From contig JAJTHG010000002.1 of NCBI GenBank assembly GCA_021298835.1, positions 1-64,000 on the forward strand: DNA of 64,000 nt. Reading direction: 5' to 3'. The notes under the pieces are model-generated. The model made no database searches. It was not told the origin of the DNA and was given only the letters and a program-made list of their open reading frames with translations. Positions 60,265 to 64,000 of the stretch are shown piece by piece. A program made the position numbers and the translations under genes. Each line of letters starts with the position of its first letter. Within the stretch, counting starts at the first letter, position 1. This stretch comes from Gemmatimonadota bacterium. Its GTDB lineage: Bacteria > Gemmatimonadota > Gemmatimonadetes > Gemmatimonadales > Gemmatimonadaceae.

Positions 60265-63200
60265 TCAGGCGTGGGCGCGGGCGGCCCACTCCTGGTAGAG
60301 CTCGTCACGGCTGGTGAGGCCGAGACGCGGCAAGGCATGGTTCACGACGTACGTGGCACCGGCGTGGGTGTTGTCCCACATCGCCTGATGCGCGGCGGGC
60401 AGCTCGTGCCACGCGACGACCGTCGGCTCGGTCACCTCGAGCTGGCCGGCGGCGATCATGTCGTTCATCCGCACGACCTCGTACGCGTTGCACAGGTGCG
60501 TGCCGGCGATCGTGGCGGTCGGCATGAGGATGCGGCGCTGCCGCATCCAGACCTGCGGGGCGTAGAACGTGTAGCGGCGGCCGGCCATGTCCTCGCAATA
60601 CACCACGCGCCCCGTGAACGGCTTCACAAGCGACGTCGAGGCAGCGAGCGCATCGTGGCCGGCGCGCTCGATGACGAGGTCCGGATAGCCGCGCGGGTTG
60701 TCGGCCGAGCGCAGGAACCGCCCGACGGCGCTGCCGAACGGCTTCATCGTGCGCTCCTGGAAGTCGCGCACCGCCTCCTTGAAGCGCGCCGTCTCGCGCT
60801 TCGCGTCGGGGAGCGGCGGGAGGGCCGAGGGCCAGTCGAAACCGTCGCCCTCGCGGCGGCGGAGGTCTTCGAGCGACACCACGCCGCGCACCGCGTCGCC
60901 GAACCCGAGCGACTGCACGAACTCGCGCTGCGCGTCGGTGGCGGTGGCGACGACGAGTCGCCCCCCCGCCGCGCGCACGGCCTCGATCGCCTCGAGACCC
61001 ACCGGGTCGAGCAGGTCGGCTGTGCCGGCGCCGTAGTAGAGCAGGACCGCCTCGCCCGCGCGCAGGCGCGCGCGCCGGAGCATGACGTCGGGGGCGACCG
61101 CCCCCGCCTTGCCGACGAAGGAGAACCAGTAGCCGCTCGTCGCCCCGTAGAACGTGAGCGTGCCCCCCTCGGCCAGCATCTGGAAGGAGCGCGGGAAGGC
61201 CTCCTGCCCCGCGTGCGACACGGCGTAATCGGCCAGCCGCCCACCCGTCTGGGCGCGCATTGCCTCGAGCAGCGGCACGCCCGCGCGCTCCCACGCGGCG
61301 ATACCGGCGGGATCGCCCGGCACCGGCGTGAAGGCGCCGACCCACGCGGCATCCTTGCGGTTGATCGCACCGACGGCGCCTTGGGCCTTCACGAAGGCGG
61401 CGCGATCGGGGTTGGAGACGAGCCCGACGGCGTCGAGCCCGTTGCGCGCCGCCGACTTGAGGGCCTCGAGGCCGGTGCCGGTGGCGGCGCCCTCGACGAA
61501 GATGGTCTTCCCGGCCTCGACCTGCAGGGTCGTGAAGAGCGCGCGCACCACGGTGCCGAGGTTGAGCACGTACGATCCGGCCGATTCGAGCGTGAGATCC
61601 GGCGGCAGCGGATGCAACTGCGGTGCCTGCGCCAGCAGGAACTGCTGGTGGCTGCCGGTGTCGGTCTCGTAGCCCTGGATCGCGAAGTCGGCGTACATCG
61701 GGTCCCGCGCCGCGAGCGGCGAGAGGAGGTCGCTCTGGCCCGAGTAGATCGTCACGAGATCGCCGACCTTGAGTCGCCCTTCCCGCTTCGCCTCGGCGCC
61801 CAGCGAAGCGACGAGCCCCACGCCGCCCGAACCGGTGACCTGGTAGTCGAGATCATGGTTCTCGAACGGCGAGACGGGGATGCCGGTGATCGCCCAGATG
61901 TCGTTGAAGTTCACTTCCGACGCGAGCACGTACACCACCGCCTCGTTCGGTCCGGGCGTGGGCACCGGCACGAGGATCTCGCGCTCGGCGTCTCTGGGGA
62001 GACCGTGCGCGTTCGCGCCGGTGGCCGGGTCCTTCACCACGGCGTGCCCGTACTGCCACTCGGGGATCGGCGTGAGGCCGGGGAAGAACGGGCTCCCCAC
62101 CGGCAGCAGCGTGCCGGCGGCGACGAGCGCGGGCACGTGCTCGGGCGTCGGCGCAGTGGCGCGACGGGTCGGGAGCGGGGCGCTGCGCTTGTCCTGGAAG
62201 GCCTGAATGCCCGCCTTGCCCCCAGCGGGATCAATGACGGCCTCGGCGAAGAGGCGCGCCTCGCGCTCGAGGCCGGTGTCGAAGCCGAGCGTCCATCCGG
62301 TCCGCACCGCGTCCAGGATGCGGGCGGCCACGGGGCCGCGCCCGACGGCGTCGGCCTGCGCGAGCAGGCGGCGCGTCTCGGCATCGGCCAGCGCGCCGTC
62401 GAGCGTGGCGCGCCCGGGAGCCTTCCACGCCGAGGCCGCGGTCTTGCGGGCCGCGAAGGTGCGGGCCACGAGGCCGTCGCCCCGGGGCGCCGCGACGTAC
62501 TCGGCCGCGAGACGCACGGCGAGCGACACGACGTCGTCGGCGTCGCCGGCGATGGCCTGCACGAGGCCGTCGGCCGCGAGGTCGTCGGCGCCGTAGGTGC
62601 GGCCCCCGACGACGTACTCGAGCGCGCGGACGATGGGCTGCGCATGGCCGGCGAGCTCGAGCAGCCGCGGCAACCGCTGGGTGCCGCCGTAGCCGGGGAG
62701 CAGGTTGAGGCGCACCTCCGGCTGGCCGAACGTCGCGTGCGCCTCGGCGACGCGCACGTGGCAGGCCATCGCGAACTCCATCCCGCCGCCGAGCGCGACG
62801 CCGTTGATCGCGGCGATCGCGGGTTTGTCCATCGCCTCGATCTTCCGGAAGGCGAGGTGCGCGTTGTTCGGCAGCGGCAGCGCCTCTTCGAGGGTGCGCA
62901 CTTCCTCGAGCAGCTGGCGGATGTCGGCGCCCGCGACGAACGACGCGGTCCCCTGCCCTGTGAAGACGACCGCCTTCACGTCGTCGCGCCGCGCGACGTG
63001 GTCCACGACGATGTTGAGCTCGTCGAGCGCGCGCTCGTTGAGCGCGTTGACCGGCGGGTTGGTGACGGTCACCACCGCGACGCGCGCGTCGCGCGTCAGC
63101 GGGTGGTACTGGATGCGGAAGTAGCGGTAATCCTCGAAGAGCTGCTGCTCGTCGGCCACCTTCTGGCGCGCGAGCCAGTCGGTGACGATCGCGCGGAGCT

Positions 63201-64000
63201 CGGCGATGCTCTCCGGGTTGCGCAGGGTCGAGGCATCGCCGACGTCGGTCCCCTCGACGATCGCGCGGACCATGCGCCGCATGTACTTGCCGCTGCGCGT
63301 CTCGGGAAACTGCGAGACCTCGATGAAGTCCTCTGGAACGGCGGTCGCCCCCTTCTCCTGGCGGACGATCTCGATGAGGCGCCGGCGGTCGTCGCTCGTC
63401 AGCCGCCGACCGGGGGCGGGCTTCACGAAGGCGAGGGGGGTGAGCCCCTTCTGCGCATGCGGCGCGCCGACGACGATGACGTTGCCCACCGGGGAGTCCG
63501 GGTTCACCTGCTTGTCGCGCAGGATCGCCCCCTCGATCTCCTCCGTCCCGAGCCGGTGGCCGGAGACGTTGATGACGTCGTCGGAGCGGCCGTGCAGCGA
63601 GAAGCCGCCGTCGGCGTACTGCACCGCGAAGTCGCCCTGCGTGTAGGCGGTGCGGCCCTGCCAGCGCGTCCAGTACGTCGCGGTGTAGCGGGCGAGGTCG
63701 CCCTTCCACGTGGGCGCCACGCGCGGCCCGTCCACGACGAACCCCTCGGCGTCGCCCCAGATCGTGCGGCAGAGGTACGGGTACGGCGCGCCGATGACGA
63801 TCTCGCCCTTCTCGCCCAACTCGGCCGGCCGCGCGACGACGCGGCCGTCGGGCCCGGGCTCGCTGTCGGCGACCCAGACATCGCCCTCGATCCACGGGAG
63901 CGGGTACGTGTGCGCGTCGGCGCGCAGCGGGAAATCGCCGTTGCCGAACAGGTGCGTCCAGACGATGCCGCCGTGCTCCGTCGCCCAGTACGAGTTGATG
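60265..64000 (-). CDS. pcs: Propionyl-CoA synthase, trifunctional (3-hydroxypropionate bicycle), N-terminus outside window
   Basis: At least 1244 residues; the frame is open at the window end and about 575 residues are expected beyond. Three parts in the order of Chloroflexus propionyl-CoA synthase. The end of a 3-hydroxypropionyl-CoA synthetase runs to about 63130 (YWATEHGG at the edge, GRSDDVINVSGHR, and the A10 lysine in SGKYMRR). An enoyl-CoA hydratase spans about 63100-62200 (AGADIRQLL, GVALGGGMEFAMA, PGYGGTQRLPR). A zinc-less medium-chain acrylyl-CoA reductase spans about 62050-60265 (SEVNFNDIWAITG, GAATGTG). Together they convert 3-hydroxypropionate, CoA, ATP and NADPH to propionyl-CoA without releasing acrylyl-CoA. 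Base composition does not differ from neighbours. Confidence 0.95.
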   Translation of the reverse strand, partial: INSYWATEHGGIVWTHLFGNGDFPLRADAHTYPLPWIEGDVWVADSEPGPDGRVVARPAELGEKGEIVIGAPYPYLCRTIWGDAEGFVVDGPRVAPTWKGDLARYTATYWTRWQGRTAYTQGDFAVQYADGGFSLHGRSDDVINVSGHRLGTEEIEGAILRDKQVNPDSPVGNVIVVGAPHAQKGLTPLAFVKPAPGRRLTSDDRRRLIEIVRQEKGATAVPEDFIEVSQFPETRSGKYMRRMVRAIVEGTDVGDASTLRNPESIAELRAIVTDWLARQKVADEQQLFEDYRYFRIQYHPLTRDARVAVVTVTNPPVNALNERALDELNIVVDHVARRDDVKAVVFTGQGTASFVAGADIRQLLEEVRTLEEALPLPNNAHLAFRKIEAMDKPAIAAINGVALGGGMEFAMACHVRVAEAHATFGQPEVRLNLLPGYGGTQRLPRLLELAGHAQPIVRALEYVVGGRTYGADDLAADGLVQAIAGDADDVVSLAVRLAAEYVAAPRGDGLVARTFAARKTAASAWKAPGRATLDGALADAETRRLLAQADAVGRGPVAARILDAVRTGWTLGFDTGLEREARLFAEAVIDPAGGKAGIQAFQDKRSAPLPTRRATAPTPEHVPALVAAGTLLPVGSPFFPGLTPIPEWQYGHAVVKDPATGANAHGLPRDAEREILVPVPTPGPNEAVVYVLASEVNFNDIWAITGIPVSPFENHDLDYQVTGSGGVGLVASLGAEAKREGRLKVGDLVTIYSGQSDLLSPLAARDPMYADFAIQGYETDTGSHQQFLLAQAPQLHPLPPDLTLESAGSYVLNLGTVVRALFTTLQVEAGKTIFVEGAATGTGLEALKSAARNGLDAVGLVSNPDRAAFVKAQGAVGAINRKDAAWVGAFTPVPGDPAGIAAWERAGVPLLEAMRAQTGGRLADYAVSHAGQEAFPRSFQMLAEGGTLTFYGATSGYWFSFVGKAGAVAPDVMLRRARLRAGEAVLLYYGAGTADLLDPVGLEAIEAVRAAGGRLVVATATDAQREFVQSLGFGDAVRGVVSLEDLRRREGDGFDWPSALPPLPDAKRETARFKEAVRDFQERTMKPFGSAVGRFLRSADNPRGYPDLVIERAGHDALAASTSLVKPFTGRVVYCEDMAGRRYTFYAPQVWMRQRRILMPTATIAGTHLCNAYEVVRMNDMIAAGQLEVTEPTVVAWHELPAAHQAMWDNTHAGATYVVNHALPRLGLTSRDELYQEWAARAHA

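Overview
The window is a compact, single-chromosome stretch of about 70% G+C bacterial DNA with 55 recognisable protein genes, almost no spacer DNA, many 1-4 base gene overlaps (ATGA, GTGA, TGATG), no tRNA or rRNA gene, no insertion sequence and no CRISPR array. Housekeeping clusters (mreBCD-pbp2-rodA; rplM-rpsI; rpsB-tsf-pyrH-frr-uppS-cdsA-dxr-rseP; rpsO-pnp) and a diaminopimelate pathway point to a diderm, peptidoglycan-making bacterium. G+C, gene order, the TonB-plug-like protein without a barrel and few Shine-Dalgarno sites make a member of the Gemmatimonadota my best guess. That assignment is from memory of family and gene-order traits, not from a search.

Layout. 1-6 kb: the end of a PTS EIIA-like gene, a carboxypeptidase-regulatory/plug-like exported protein, a MATE transporter, a PLP-dependent lyase, and a TetR regulator with a UDP-glycosyltransferase. 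5.9-14.2 kb (minus): accD-folC-hisS-proS-lysA-phosphoesterase-guaA. 14.2-19.9 kb (minus): the cell-elongation operon mreB-mreC-mreD-pbp2-rodA. 20-27.9 kb (minus): methyltransferase, hybrid sensor kinase, dut, a tiny membrane protein, ald, an M16 peptidase, and rpsO-pnp. 28-36.6 kb (minus): envelope-lipid, isoprenoid and translation genes. 36.7-41.6 kb (minus): a propionyl/acyl-CoA carboxylase whose alpha subunit is split into two genes around an RNA methyltransferase gene. 41.7-46.4 kb: hybrid kinase, plsY, rpsA. 46.6-54.5 kb (minus): a tightly overlapped lysine/DAP operon (dapE-like, asd, lysC, dapB, dapA, dapD) running into aroA and cmk. 54.5-56.5 kb (plus): copper delivery and cytochrome-oxidase assembly (a SCO1-PCuAC fusion, then CtaG). 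56.5-64 kb (minus): propionyl-CoA synthase (cut by the window end) followed by bifunctional malonyl-CoA reductase.

The most striking content is the last block. Malonyl-CoA reductase and trifunctional propionyl-CoA synthase are the two signature enzymes of the 3-hydroxypropionate bicycle known from Chloroflexus. Here they lie side by side on one strand, and the acyl-CoA carboxylase genes that would feed malonyl-CoA in and take propionyl-CoA out are also in the window. This suggests CO2 fixation, or 3-hydroxypropionate/acetate/propionate co-assimilation, in a lineage not generally associated with the pathway.

A second theme is regulatory. At least ten gene starts have a TAnnnT box 5-11 bases upstream and no Shine-Dalgarno site, implying leaderless mRNAs. 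In two cases the stop codon of the preceding gene supplies the first bases of the box, and in one divergent pair the two boxes overlap. accD and the acyl-CoA carboxyltransferase gene share nearly the same 17-18 base start region. A third theme is short tandem repeats (10-12 base units, 3-8 copies) at gene ends and promoters.
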